Shown piece by piece: positions 36,644 through 46,600 of a DNA stretch of 64,000 nt. Both the position numbers and the translations under genes were made by a program. The stretch is from Sphingobacterium bovistauri (GTDB taxonomy: Bacteria > Bacteroidota > Bacteroidia > Sphingobacteriales > Sphingobacteriaceae). The notes beneath the pieces were generated by a model, which searched no databases, was not told where the DNA came from, and was given only the letters and a program-made list of their open reading frames with translations. The stretch is from assembly GCF_020295405.1 (NCBI RefSeq), contig NZ_JADEYP010000001.1, positions 186,001 to 250,000 on the forward strand. The letters are read 5' to 3'. Numbering within the stretch: position 1 is the stretch's first letter; the number at the start of each line of letters is the position of its first letter.

Positions 36644-38206
36644 TTAATAAATAGTCCTTTTACGACCCGACGACGCTGCATTTTTCAAATCATACCATTT
36701 GGTATTTGGATCCATTCCAATTCCATCCCTATCAGAAGACCAGTGCAGGTATTCGTTTCTTAAAACCCTAAGATCTTCTTGCTCTCTAAGCTTTTTAGTA
36801 TATTCTACTGATTTTGGATCAGTAGATTTCACTCCTTTGTATGTTTTATGAATTTCACTATACCACTCAAATTTTAAAGCCTCTTTATTATTTTCATCCA
36901 ACACATAGCTTTTTAAATATTTTTTTGTTTTCTGTAACAAAGGGTGTTTATCTATATTATATTCATCTAACAATTCCTCGGTTTCTAATAGTTTTATATC
37001 AGCTTTTCCTATATAGTCACACATAAAATGCAAAGGAATATAACTATATTCTTTTTTTACAAACCTAGCACCATGTAATCGATGAGGCGTTAAGACATTG
37101 CCACCCCGCACACTCAATTGATTAGACTTAAACCAGCCCTCACTAATTAAGACTTTTCTCAATTCTTCCAAATCCCCTAATCCAGCTGTTTTAAACTGAG
37201 CGAACCAGCTTGTTTCTATTTCTTTTTTGATTTCTTCACCTGTAATATAGCCACCACCAATATCAGAATGAACTCCAGGAAATGTTTTCTCAATGCCGTG
37301 TGACACTTTTGTCAATGCAAAATTTTCCCTATGTTCGTCCCTAGCGGTAAAATGCACAATCTTGTTGACTTTTAACGTGTTTAAATTTAACTGATTAACA
37401 TCATTAGAGAAATTTGGCAACGGCAAACCTTGCTTCCACTTTAACTCTGTTAGATTGGCATAAGAAGAAACTGTATCATATATCCCTAAAAAACGAACGA
37501 CTAATTTCGTCGGATGAATATATAGCCCTTTTCTAGATAACTCTAAACCCAAATGACCACCTGCTGGTAAATAGCCATTTTTAATTAAATTCTCAGGCAC
37601 TTCAAAACCATCAGAATCCTTATAAGCCAAAGCTCCATGTCCAATTCCTCCTGAATAAGATTTTGAATGAGCTATATACCTTGACTTATGAATTTCGTAT
37701 ACAAAATTACGTGCAGCTGCAGCGCCCCGACTAAATCCAAAAACATCAATATAAATTTTACCAATTACTTTATTTTTATTAAAATCTCTAGTCGCTAGCT
37801 TAATTTTTTCAGAAAGTGCTTTACAGCCTTTTCTGACTTTGCCACGTATGCCTGTATGCCCAGTTCCTACAGCAAAAGCTTTCGTCGTATCACTAGCAAA
37901 TTGTTCTACATCAAGACTGTCTACGCCAGTACCAATTCCTTCAATATAAATTGATTTTTCCGGATGATAATGTTTCCACTTGCGCGCCACATTCGACCAG
38001 TCGTTATAATAACTGCTCTCCTTATCCTTTTTTCCAAATTCCTCGAACGCCTTCCTTTCCTTTGTACCTACTGCCGCATCACGTGCATCCGAATTATTTT
38101 TATTATTCTTCGTACCATCAAAAAATACCCCAAATTCTAAATTTATGTACTTTGTTCCTTCGACAGTTACCGGATTAGAAGTTCCAAATATGATATTGGC
38201 TGGCAT
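36644..38206 (-). CDS. Tle1-type phospholipase effector (DUF2235 domain)
   Basis: A 520-residue lipase-fold protein without a signal peptide. The family opening GVFFDGTKNN is at 26-35; the nucleophile elbow is VFGFSRGAAAARNF with Ser159; GIYDTVSS places a catalytic Asp near 244; and FPGVHSDIGGGY (309-320) is the hallmark of the Tle1/DUF2235 fold. A C-terminal NEYLHWSS supplies a histidine. Tle1 proteins are phospholipases delivered by type VI-like systems to cleave membrane lipids of rival cells. It follows a DUF2931-like lipoprotein by three bases, a likely effector-immunity arrangement. No type VI structural genes are in the window. Confidence 0.85.
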   Translation of the reverse strand: MPANIIFGTSNPVTVEGTKYINLEFGVFFDGTKNNKNNSDARDAAVGTKERKAFEEFGKKDKESSYYNDWSNVARKWKHYHPEKSIYIEGIGTGVDSLDVEQFASDTTKAFAVGTGHTGIRGKVRKGCKALSEKIKLATRDFNKNKVIGKIYIDVFGFSRGAAAARNFVYEIHKSRYIAHSKSYSGGIGHGALAYKDSDGFEVPENLIKNGYLPAGGHLGLELSRKGLYIHPTKLVVRFLGIYDTVSSYANLTELKWKQGLPLPNFSNDVNQLNLNTLKVNKIVHFTARDEHRENFALTKVSHGIEKTFPGVHSDIGGGYITGEEIKKEIETSWFAQFKTAGLGDLEELRKVLISEGWFKSNQLSVRGGNVLTPHRLHGARFVKKEYSYIPLHFMCDYIGKADIKLLETEELLDEYNIDKHPLLQKTKKYLKSYVLDENNKEALKFEWYSEIHKTYKGVKSTDPKSVEYTKKLREQEDLRVLRNEYLHWSSDRDGIGMDPNTKWYDLKNAASSGRKRTIY

Positions 38207-38209
38207 ATA

Positions 38210-39250
38210 TTACTTGATTTTAGTATAACTATTGCTTATGACAACTTCTTTAAGTTCAATTTTCTCTTGACTATTTTTTAAAAACACTCTTCCTGAATTT
38301 AAAGTACTCAAATCCACATCAACAACTAACTCAATAGATTCTGCTTTCATAGATAATCGTTCGAAAGCTTGAGATAATTCTTCATAAGAGTTAAAATGAA
38401 TACCTAAGCCTCTTTTTTTTTCCTCATCTATGTAAAAATATGCCAGTCTATTAATAATAGATCGTCGCTTAAAAAATGGATTATCTACACCTGGATAAAT
38501 TCTAGATTCCATCTCCCCATTAAAGTAAAAAAGACGTAAATCATTAGGCTCACCAATGTGATTAATTTTCACATTCCAATCGTAGCGTTTTTGATACAAA
38601 CTATAAAGATCCGGGTTTGGATAACCGACTTCACTTATCCTTTCTCTAGCCTCTTTTGGTATATAAAAATCATTTCTTAAAATACGCTCTCTTCGACCTT
38701 CAACAAAGCGATGTTGATCGTCCTCTCGCATATCGGCTGCTGTTATTATAGTATCCTGAGCTTGAAAGCTACCTAATTCTATGCTTGTGCCCGCTGATTG
38801 CCCCCACATTACCACTTTGCCTTTTGGCCCTAAACCAATAACAATTTTATATAACTGTTCCGATTTATGAAATATATTCTCATACTTTTCTTTAAATACT
38901 TTGTTTAAATATGCAATATCCAGCCCCCACTTACCCGTAAAATATTTATCCTCTACAATAGAATACCAAGTAAATGATAAGGTATCAGGCAGATACTGCA
39001 ATGAAGAATTATCCATTGATCGTCCCGCATTTCCCCAACCCGGATTATTAATTCCATATATTGTACTAAAATAGGCGCCATATTCATCATTACCCAGACT
39101 TCCTCGGATCACTTCAATGGGATATAATTTGGGGGCTGATATAGCTGCACTCCAAGCGTACTTCTTCATACCTTTATATTTATCTTGACAACTTCCCATG
39201 AAAAGTGTAGAAAGCAGGAATACTATTGATAAAAAGCATATTCTCATCAT
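38210..39250 (-). CDS. DUF2931-like lipoprotein, candidate Tle1 immunity protein
   Basis: A 346-residue lipoprotein with lipobox LFMGSC at residues 16-21. The start of the mature protein (YKGMKKYAWSAAISAPKLYP) and the LPDTLSFTWYSIVEDKYFTGKW stretch resemble the DUF2931 family, which is common next to lipase effectors. The lower half contains KIVIGLGPKGKVVMWGQSAGTS. Immunity proteins against Tle effectors are typically periplasmic lipoproteins, which fits. It overlaps the small upstream gene by 4 bases (ATGA) and the Tle1 gene starts three bases after its stop, so all three are probably co-translated. The immunity role is inferred. Confidence 0.68.
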   Translation of the reverse strand: MMRICFLSIVFLLSTLFMGSCQDKYKGMKKYAWSAAISAPKLYPIEVIRGSLGNDEYGAYFSTIYGINNPGWGNAGRSMDNSSLQYLPDTLSFTWYSIVEDKYFTGKWGLDIAYLNKVFKEKYENIFHKSEQLYKIVIGLGPKGKVVMWGQSAGTSIELGSFQAQDTIITAADMREDDQHRFVEGRRERILRNDFYIPKEARERISEVGYPNPDLYSLYQKRYDWNVKINHIGEPNDLRLFYFNGEMESRIYPGVDNPFFKRRSIINRLAYFYIDEEKKRGLGIHFNSYEELSQAFERLSMKAESIELVVDVDLSTLNSGRVFLKNSQEKIELKEVVISNSYTKIK

Positions 39251-39426
39251 TTATCTGTTATTCCTCCCTGAACTACAACTTTCTTATTACTCGCTAATAC
39301 AAGATTAGCACAGGTAGTTTGTATATTGATTTTATTAGCTATTTTCTCTACTTTTCCTCCTACTTGAAGATTATATTCGCCTTGAACTTCAATCTTTATA
39401 TTGGTTGCTCTTTTGATAATTGCCAT
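39247..39426 (-). CDS. small beta-strand protein, possible adaptor for the Tle1 module
   Basis: A 59-residue protein beginning MAIIKRATNIKIEVQGEYNL, preferred over a TTG start nine bases upstream. The sequence is a series of short alternating strands (IKIEVQG, NLQVGGKV, INIQTTC, LVLASNKKVVVQGGI) with turns, reminiscent of the beta-helix tail repeats of VgrG or phage spike proteins. No signal peptide is present. Its position as first gene of an effector-immunity operon suggests a loading or adaptor role, which is speculative. The stop overlaps the start of the DUF2931-like gene. Confidence 0.6.
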   Translation of the reverse strand: MAIIKRATNIKIEVQGEYNLQVGGKVEKIANKINIQTTCANLVLASNKKVVVQGGITDK

Positions 39427-39520
39427 AAAATACAATTTACTGTTAAATATATTTCATGAATATATAAATTTTTTAAAACAAAAGAAATTAAGTTTAACTA
39501 AAAAGGTTGTCAGAAAAACA

Positions 39521-39553
39521 AAAAAGCCAAACTCAAAGTAAGTTTGGCTTTTT
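39521..39553 (-). terminator. terminator of the sulfatase gene
   Basis: AAAAAGCCAAACT and AGTTTGGCTTTTT form a perfect 13-bp stem around CAAAGTA. On the minus strand it runs on into TGTTTTTCTG. It separates the PUL from the Tle1 module. Confidence 0.88.
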
Positions 39554-39570
39554 TAGATTCTAAGTATTAA

Positions 39571-41064
39571 TTAATTATTGATCTCAGATTTACCTTCAAC
39601 ATATTCTTTTGCCAATTTACTTAGCTGACTGACAATATCTTTATATTGAGGATTTTCAACCAAATTTATCAATTCATGTGGATCATTTTTAGCGTCAGTC
39701 AAAAACGCGCCAGATCCATTTCCATAGAACTCAGCATAACGCCAATCTTCAGTACGAATCACCACACCTGTTATTCCTTTGTTATGTTCATTCCAAACAG
39801 TATATGCTGGTTTATCCCATATGGCTTTTGGATTTTGCAATAATGGTATTAAACTTTTACCATCCAAATCATTTGGCATAGGAAGGCTACAAGCTTCAAC
39901 CAAAGTTGGATAAATATCAACCAACTCAACAGTTCTAGAAGATGATTCGCCATTTCCATCAGCTCTTGGATCGTATATAATAAATGGCACACGAGTACCT
40001 TGCTCCCATAATGAACCCGCCTTAGACCATTTGCCGCGCTCGCCAAGTTGATAACCATGATCACTCCAAAAAACAATGATTGTATTTTCACGCAACCCCT
40101 GCTTATCTAATTCATCCAACAATCTCCCTACATTCCAATCTACATAACTAATACACGCCAAATACGCTTTTATGTAATCGCGTGCTTCATTCACACTAGC
40201 CGTTCTATTGATAAATAGATCTGTGTTTCGCAAACGTGTAGCGCCTTGAGGGAAGCCTATAGGTACAACGGGAAGAGATGAAAAATTCACGGGTAATTTA
40301 ATATCCTCATCGTTATATAAATCAAAAAATTCTTTTGGGGCTATAAATGGTGTATGTGGTTTTGAAAAACCACAAGCCAAGAAGAATGGCTTATTCTCTT
40401 TCTTACTACGTCTAATAAATTCTAATGCTCTATCTCCAACCTTTGTATCCCCCAAGTTTATAGCTTCATCTCCACTCACCGCCTCCCATCGGTCTGAACG
40501 AATATCGGGATCTGCTCCTTCGGTTAACTTTGCTGGCGACTTCCATATATTAGCATAATACTGTACCGCTGAGACCTGAGCTGGTGGTATTGTATTTATA
40601 GGATTATTGTGTTGCCTAACCTCCCCTCCTTCATCCCAAGCATCTGTATCGTCAATACCGCCATGAAATATTTTTCCTGTACGCCATGTCGTATAGCCGT
40701 GTTCTTTAAAATATTTAGGTAAACTTTTCCAATCAGGAAATGAAGCACCAAACCACTCTCTATTACCATATAGTCCTGATGTAGTCGGTTTTTTACCTGT
40801 TAATAATGAAGCTCTTGATGGACCACAAAGGGGGTATTGACAGTACGCTCTTTCGAAAAGCACACCTGCTTTAGCGAGTTTATCTAGATTTGGTGTCTTT
40901 GCGACTTCATTACCATAAGCTTGTAAATCAGTACGCATATCATCAGTTGCTATGAATAGAACATTCATTTGCTTGTTTACCTTATTATTTTTCTTTTGTG
41001 CAAACGAAGGGTTTATTGAAAACAATAGTGAAGCAACAAAAAAAATAAATAGAAAAATTCTCAT
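39571..41064 (-). CDS. exported sulfatase, iduronate-2-sulfatase-like (S1 family)
   Basis: A 497-residue type I sulfatase with signal peptide (ends SFAQ). The sulfatase signature CGPSR (Cys80-Arg84, followed by ASLLTG) carries the cysteine to be converted to formylglycine; metal-binding DD is in LFIATDDMRTD and the C-terminal FWSDHGYQLGERGKWSK. It is closest in pattern to iduronate-2-sulfatases. It removes sulfate from polysaccharides in the periplasm and needs a separate maturase, which is not in this window. It is the distal gene of the susCD-GH16 locus, 142 bases after GH16, and ends at a strong terminator. Confidence 0.9.
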   Translation of the reverse strand: MRIFLFIFFVASLLFSINPSFAQKKNNKVNKQMNVLFIATDDMRTDLQAYGNEVAKTPNLDKLAKAGVLFERAYCQYPLCGPSRASLLTGKKPTTSGLYGNREWFGASFPDWKSLPKYFKEHGYTTWRTGKIFHGGIDDTDAWDEGGEVRQHNNPINTIPPAQVSAVQYYANIWKSPAKLTEGADPDIRSDRWEAVSGDEAINLGDTKVGDRALEFIRRSKKENKPFFLACGFSKPHTPFIAPKEFFDLYNDEDIKLPVNFSSLPVVPIGFPQGATRLRNTDLFINRTASVNEARDYIKAYLACISYVDWNVGRLLDELDKQGLRENTIIVFWSDHGYQLGERGKWSKAGSLWEQGTRVPFIIYDPRADGNGESSSRTVELVDIYPTLVEACSLPMPNDLDGKSLIPLLQNPKAIWDKPAYTVWNEHNKGITGVVIRTEDWRYAEFYGNGSGAFLTDAKNDPHELINLVENPQYKDIVSQLSKLAKEYVEGKSEINN

Positions 41065-41206
41065 AGTTTTAGATTAGTAACTCAATTATAATCCCTTTGC
41101 AGCAAATTTGCATCCTGTTGTATCCTGAATATTAATACATTCTCATTAATAAAACTTTTTCGCACATGATTCCTGTCATTACATATGGTAACGGAAAATC
41201 TTGATA

Positions 41207-42007
41207 CTATTTACGCTTATAATATCGAACATAATCAACTTCCATTTGAGCAGGAAAAGATAAAGTATCAATACCATGCTTACCACCCCAATTCCCTCCC
41301 ACTGCTACATTTAAAAGCAAGAAAAAGTTTGAATCGAAGGGCCATTCATTAGTTGATTTATACTCATTTAAGACTGTATTATACAATTGACTATTTAAGT
41401 AGAAATCAATTTTATCTTTAGACCATTCAATCGAGTAATTATGAAACGCTTGTGGATTTTCTATAAAAATGGATTTCATTTTTTGGGTATTCCTCATATG
41501 ATTATAAGTATCAGAATGAATTGTTGCGTAAACAGTATCAGGCTCATAACCTACATATTCCATTATATCAATTTCACCACACATAGGCCAACCCAAAGAA
41601 TCTATATTTTGGCCCAACATCCAAATTGCAGGCCACATCCCTTTACCTTTTGGCAATTTTGCCCTTACCTCAAGCTTCCCATATTGAAATTTAATTTTAT
41701 TTTGAGTAGTTAATCTAGCAGAGGTATATAATTTATCAGCGATTTTCTCTTTTCTCGCAGTTATTTTTAGTACACCATCTTCAACAATTGCATTATTATA
41801 TTTACTAGATGTATAATGTTGTAATTCATTATTTCCCCATCCCCAAGCATTCCCTGCTGTATCGAAATTCCAAGTTGTAGCATCTGGTGCTCCAACATAA
41901 TTAAATTCTTCGGACCATACTAAGTCCCATTGTTTATTTGTAGTGCAACTAAACATTGAAAATTGGCACATAAGTATTACAAAAGCAATTTTATTTAATA
42001 TCCTCAT
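41207..42007 (-). CDS. GH16 endo-beta-glucanase lipoprotein (laminarinase-like)
   Basis: A 266-residue surface lipoprotein (lipobox MFSC, Cys21). The GH16 catalytic motif is GEIDIMEYVG: Glu145 nucleophile, Asp147, Glu150 acid/base. The WGNNELQHYT, KGMWPAIWMLG and VAVGGNWGG stretches are those of beta-1,3-glucanases rather than agarases or carrageenases. It should cut long beta-glucan chains at the cell surface for import by the SusC/SusD pair upstream. The gene is 57 bases past susD, with a perfect inverted repeat in between. The exact linkage specificity is inferred from pattern. Confidence 0.92.
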   Translation of the reverse strand: MRILNKIAFVILMCQFSMFSCTTNKQWDLVWSEEFNYVGAPDATTWNFDTAGNAWGWGNNELQHYTSSKYNNAIVEDGVLKITARKEKIADKLYTSARLTTQNKIKFQYGKLEVRAKLPKGKGMWPAIWMLGQNIDSLGWPMCGEIDIMEYVGYEPDTVYATIHSDTYNHMRNTQKMKSIFIENPQAFHNYSIEWSKDKIDFYLNSQLYNTVLNEYKSTNEWPFDSNFFLLLNVAVGGNWGGKHGIDTLSFPAQMEVDYVRYYKRK

Positions 42008-42026
42008 ATTTTAACACATAAAAAGG

Positions 42027-42054
42027 TAAGGGTTAACCTAATAGTTAACCCTTA
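42027..42054 (-). terminator. intercistronic hairpin between susD and GH16
   Basis: TAAGGGTTAAC and GTTAACCCTTA are a perfect 11-bp inverted repeat with loop CTAATA, followed on the minus strand by CCTTTTTATG. It could act as a partial terminator or 3' stabiliser, keeping susCD transcripts more abundant than the downstream enzyme genes. Confidence 0.65.
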
Positions 42055-42064
42055 CATTAAAATT

Positions 42065-43609
42065 CTATTTAAGTAACCACATTACCTGATTTATTTCATC
42101 ATTACCGCCATATTGTCTATTCAGAGCTTCCATCAAATTAGATTGATTTCTTGTTATTTCTGAAGAAGGATACAACCATCGCATTGGAATAGCTTCTTTT
42201 TTGTTTACGTTCAATGAAGTGGATGAGCTAATTGGAAAGATAGGATAACCAGTTCTTCGATATTCGTAATACGATTGTGTAGGATCTTGCATATAATTCA
42301 AAAAATATTTTTGAATCCATATTTGCTTCAATTGATCAGATTGGTCAGTTTTAAATAACGCTTCACCTGTAAAATATCCATCAATATACGCTTGATTAAT
42401 CGCCATTCCATGCGCATAACTTTGATCCGTATTCATTACATTTTTCAACGCAGCTTTAGTACCTGACTCATAATACTCCTTAGCGGTTCCTGTTGATATC
42501 CATCCCAATATTCTTGCTTCCGCTAAGATCAATTGTTGTTCCGCATAACTCACAATTATTCGTGGATCACTTGTGACAAGTTTTTGGTACCTCAAATTGA
42601 TCCCAGAAAATTTTCCTTGCAGATATGCAGCCGTATTTACATCATAATTCTCCGCAACTTCAGCACCAACATAAGCATTAAAATTATTCTGCAACTTCCC
42701 ACCAGAAATTTCGGACGCTGCAGGTTCCCCATAATAAAATAATCTTCGATCGTTATATGATTTTAATTGATTGACTAGTAATGAACTCATAATGACTCGA
42801 CTAGTAATTAGTGTATTTGTACTATACAATGGGTGGACATTGACAGCAGAATAATTAAGTCCTAAGTGACCTGTAGACTCCTCCAGAAGCTCCCCTGATT
42901 GCACAATATTAGAAAACTCTTGCTTAACAGGAATGCTTGAATTCCCATCCCTTTTACTTAAAGATAACAGAACTTTTAAACGAAAAGTATTCACAGCCCT
43001 TCTCCATTTTTTTGGGTCTCCTCCATATGGAGTTGGATCACCTGCAAAAGTAATGCCTTTTGCAAAATACTCTTCTGCTTCTTTTAACTCTGACAATACT
43101 CCCTTCATCACTTCTTCTTGGGCATCATATGGAACCATCGTTAAGCCCTCCGAAAGACCCTTTCCTGCCTGCTTGTATGGGATATCTCCTACCTTCATAC
43201 TTAATTGATAGAACATAAAAGCCCTACTAAATTTGGCTAAGCCTTTATAAGAATTTTCAGCAGGAATTCCTGTTGAATACTTCAGCATATTATCTATATT
43301 CGGTAATATAGTCATATTATCAAAGGTTGTGGGACCCAAAAAAGCATATTGAGAAGACATTATAGATTGATTTGCATAAGCTACATATTTTGCAACACCA
43401 TTATCCGACACATATTCCATAGCATCTCTTCCTCCAAATTTTAAATTTTTAAGAATCACTGTGGTCGCTAACATTGAAGCATTGACATCCGTTGTTGCAT
43501 TAGGATTTGAATTCAGTTCATCAAACTTATTACAACCAAAAAGTGCAATAAAGTTGAATAATAGTATATATATAAATAATTTATTTTTCATCACTTTTTC
43601 GTTTAACAT
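42065..43609 (-). CDS. SusD/RagB-family glycan-binding lipoprotein
   Basis: A 514-residue lipoprotein of the SusD-like_2 branch. Signal and lipobox: KLFIYILLFNFIALFGC. It has the N-terminal DELNSNPNATTDVNASMLAT region, tetratricopeptide-like helices (FSRAFMFYQLSMKVGDIPYK, LKEAEEYF) and the C-terminal SEITRNQSNLMEALNRQYGG. It binds glycan at the cell surface and caps the SusC barrel. The ATG at 43609 overlaps the susC stop (TAATG); an internal ATG at 43591 is an alternative. The tight coupling and the order susC-susD are canonical. Confidence 0.94.
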   Translation of the reverse strand: MLNEKVMKNKLFIYILLFNFIALFGCNKFDELNSNPNATTDVNASMLATTVILKNLKFGGRDAMEYVSDNGVAKYVAYANQSIMSSQYAFLGPTTFDNMTILPNIDNMLKYSTGIPAENSYKGLAKFSRAFMFYQLSMKVGDIPYKQAGKGLSEGLTMVPYDAQEEVMKGVLSELKEAEEYFAKGITFAGDPTPYGGDPKKWRRAVNTFRLKVLLSLSKRDGNSSIPVKQEFSNIVQSGELLEESTGHLGLNYSAVNVHPLYSTNTLITSRVIMSSLLVNQLKSYNDRRLFYYGEPAASEISGGKLQNNFNAYVGAEVAENYDVNTAAYLQGKFSGINLRYQKLVTSDPRIIVSYAEQQLILAEARILGWISTGTAKEYYESGTKAALKNVMNTDQSYAHGMAINQAYIDGYFTGEALFKTDQSDQLKQIWIQKYFLNYMQDPTQSYYEYRRTGYPIFPISSSTSLNVNKKEAIPMRWLYPSSEITRNQSNLMEALNRQYGGNDEINQVMWLLK

Positions 43610-46600
43610 TAAAAATCCAATTTAATATTTAACCCCATGTATCGTAGGGATGGATCAGTAAAATTCTCTGATCCACCGTCTATATCCGAATATTTAAATT
43701 GTTTTGCCCAATAGATCAAATTTTGCCCCACTAAAGATGCAGATAAGCCTTTGAATGGTAGTTTATCAATCATTTGTTGTGGAAATGTGTAGGTTAAATA
43801 TGCTTCTCTCAACTTGAAAAATGTAGTAGAATATAGATCTGCGGGAGAAGGGTTTCCTCCCCAAGCTGTTCCCTTATGAATTGCTTCCAAATACGACTTA
43901 TAGGTTGATTGTATATCGTTCTTTGCAAAGACACGTGTATCAGTTAACACATCTCCATTTGCGTCATAAGTAATTGCTCCTGAAACTACTTTCACTCCAT
44001 CCGCTAAATAATTTTTAGTACCAGGATTTGTTGCATCAAGATATCTTTCTTCTGTAATAGAATTCGGATGATTACCTGACCTCCACATGTACATCTCTGT
44101 GAATGACTGAGCTAAACCTCCTACACGACCATCAAACGACAGCCCCAGACTAAGGCTTTTATATGAAAGTTTAGTATTTATACCCCAAGACCAATCAGGG
44201 TCAGCATACCCAGCTAGTGACAATATCGGTTTATACGTTGGCACTCCATTATTCATCACCCAATTGCCCTCATTATCTGTTTGATGTTCATTAAACACAA
44301 AATGGTCAACTCGCTCTCCCTCAGCAATCCACTTCCTACCCTGAACAGCGTACTTTGGATCTATTTTCACATAGTGATTAGCAAACTTGCTCCAATTGAG
44401 ACCAATATCCCATTGAAGCCCCTCAGTTTTAACAGGTGTCACATTAAAACTTAACTCCCAACCTCTTCTTTCTGTTTGGTCCTCTGTATTCGTATACACA
44501 CTACTATATCCTGAAGATTCGCTGATTTGAGCAGTTCTTAACAAATCATATAGTCTTTTTTTGAAATAGGTTATATCCACAGATATCCTATTTTTGAATA
44601 AAGACATCTGTGTACCAAATTCACTGGATTTAGAAGCGAAAGAATACACATCCGAAGGTCGAATTGAAGTTGGGAATGTTGCAGTAGGTAACCCCGCCCA
44701 TTGGTTAGTCGCAATAAAATAAACGGTATTGATATCATAGATATCTGGTGCGCCTTTAGCAATTGTCCAGTTGCTTCTTACTTTCCAAAAAGATAACCAA
44801 TTGGTTTTGGGTAATAAATCAGACAGAATTAAACTTCCTGACACAGATGGGTAAAAATATGATCTGGTCTCTTCTGGTAAAGTCGAAGTCCAATCATTAC
44901 GCATTGTAGCTTCTAAAAATGCTAGATTTCTCCAATTTACTCCAACCTTTCCAAACACACTGTTGGTTTGTTTCTTCCAAATAACAGAATTCACTGCTGC
45001 GGGATTTATTGATGCTTTTAGTGAATAATAACCAGGAACGGATAAGCCACCTTGAGTTTTTGCTTCTATTCCCTCGTCTTCCTTATAAAAGATTGAAGTC
45101 CCTATAAACCCATCAAATCCAAAATCGCCAGCAGTCGCATCTCCCAATAACAAAGCTTCTGTATTAGTACTAAATCCTCTACTTAATCCACTACTAAAAG
45201 AACCTTTTGTTGTTTCGCCCCAAATTTCGGTCCCACCACGATTCATTACTTTTGAATTACCACCTCCCTGATATGACCCCTGAGATATACGAACAATCTG
45301 TTTATCACTATATGTGTCATATCCTGTTCTTATTGTTGCCTTTAATCCTTTTATTATATCGTAATTTAATGTTAGTTGACCATTAAACACATCTTTATTA
45401 TATGGTCTAATTCGCTCATACCTATCAAAATAAGGATTATTATTACCTGCAGTAAAACTGTTATTTTGCTGCTCATTTGGCATCAACCAATAATCTTTAT
45501 AATCTAATATATTCCAATCTGGTGATCCCCAAATAAGCATACTATACATAGGGTCATACCCTGTATAGCCACCAAAACCAAGATTAGGTGAATTATGTTT
45601 ATTATAAGATAAGGATGTCACTATGGAAGTTTTATTAAAATTTAAATCTCCACCTACACTGTAGGTGATCTTATCAAACCGTGAGTTCGGATATGTTCCC
45701 TTATTATTAACCCAAGTAGAAGAAACACGAATTCCACCAAATTCACCTCTGTTAGCAATGCTCAAATTATTATTTAGAATATGACCATTCTGTAGAAAAT
45801 TTTCAAAATTATTTGCACCTCTTGCTATGTATGGTATCGATATCATTGTGCGACTAACGGGGTCCCACTGTATAACATCTTGACCTTCCAATGGTGGCCC
45901 CCAAGATCCATCTCCAGTCCTTACATAAGTATTAGTTGAAGTATTTACGACGCGACCATAAGTGGTCTGCGTTTCAGGGATAGCGAGGTATCCAGCTTCT
46001 AGCATACTACTACTATTGAATGAAATTTCCAATCCATTGTTAGCAGCACCTTTGATTGTTGTCACCATCACAGCACCAGCTCCTCCGCGCTCACCGTATA
46101 AAGCTGATGCAGTAGCACCTTTAAGAAAATCAATAGATTCGATATCATCCTGAGGTATATCTCGTAATGTCATATTACCATATGGCACACCATCTATAAC
46201 TATTAAAGGTGATTCACCTCGCAAAGACAGTTCTGGAGCTTGAGCAAACTCTGCACTATTTTTTACGATCATACCTGCTACTTTACCAGTTAATGATGTT
46301 GCTACATCTATACCTTTAGTAGTTTTCAATGTATTACCTTTTACATTTTGTGTTGAATAGCCCAATGCTCTTTCTTCTCGTCTTACCCCAAGTGCTGTAA
46401 CAACTATATTTTCCAGTTCAGTGATAGTTTTTTCAAGCACAACCACTTTAGAGTTAACTAACTGATGGTACGAAACTTCTTTAGAAGCATAACCTATATA
46501 GCTAAACAAAAAAATTGAATTACTATTTATAGTTTGCAAACTAAATTCACCCTCTCTATTGGTAGATACGGCAATTGATGTTCCTTTAATAGAAACAGAC

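Noticed and set aside
36841-37026. plus-strand frame opposite the Tle1 gene, considered as antitoxin
   Set aside because: Hydrophobic, low-complexity translation with no promoter; explained by the AT-rich coding strand below.
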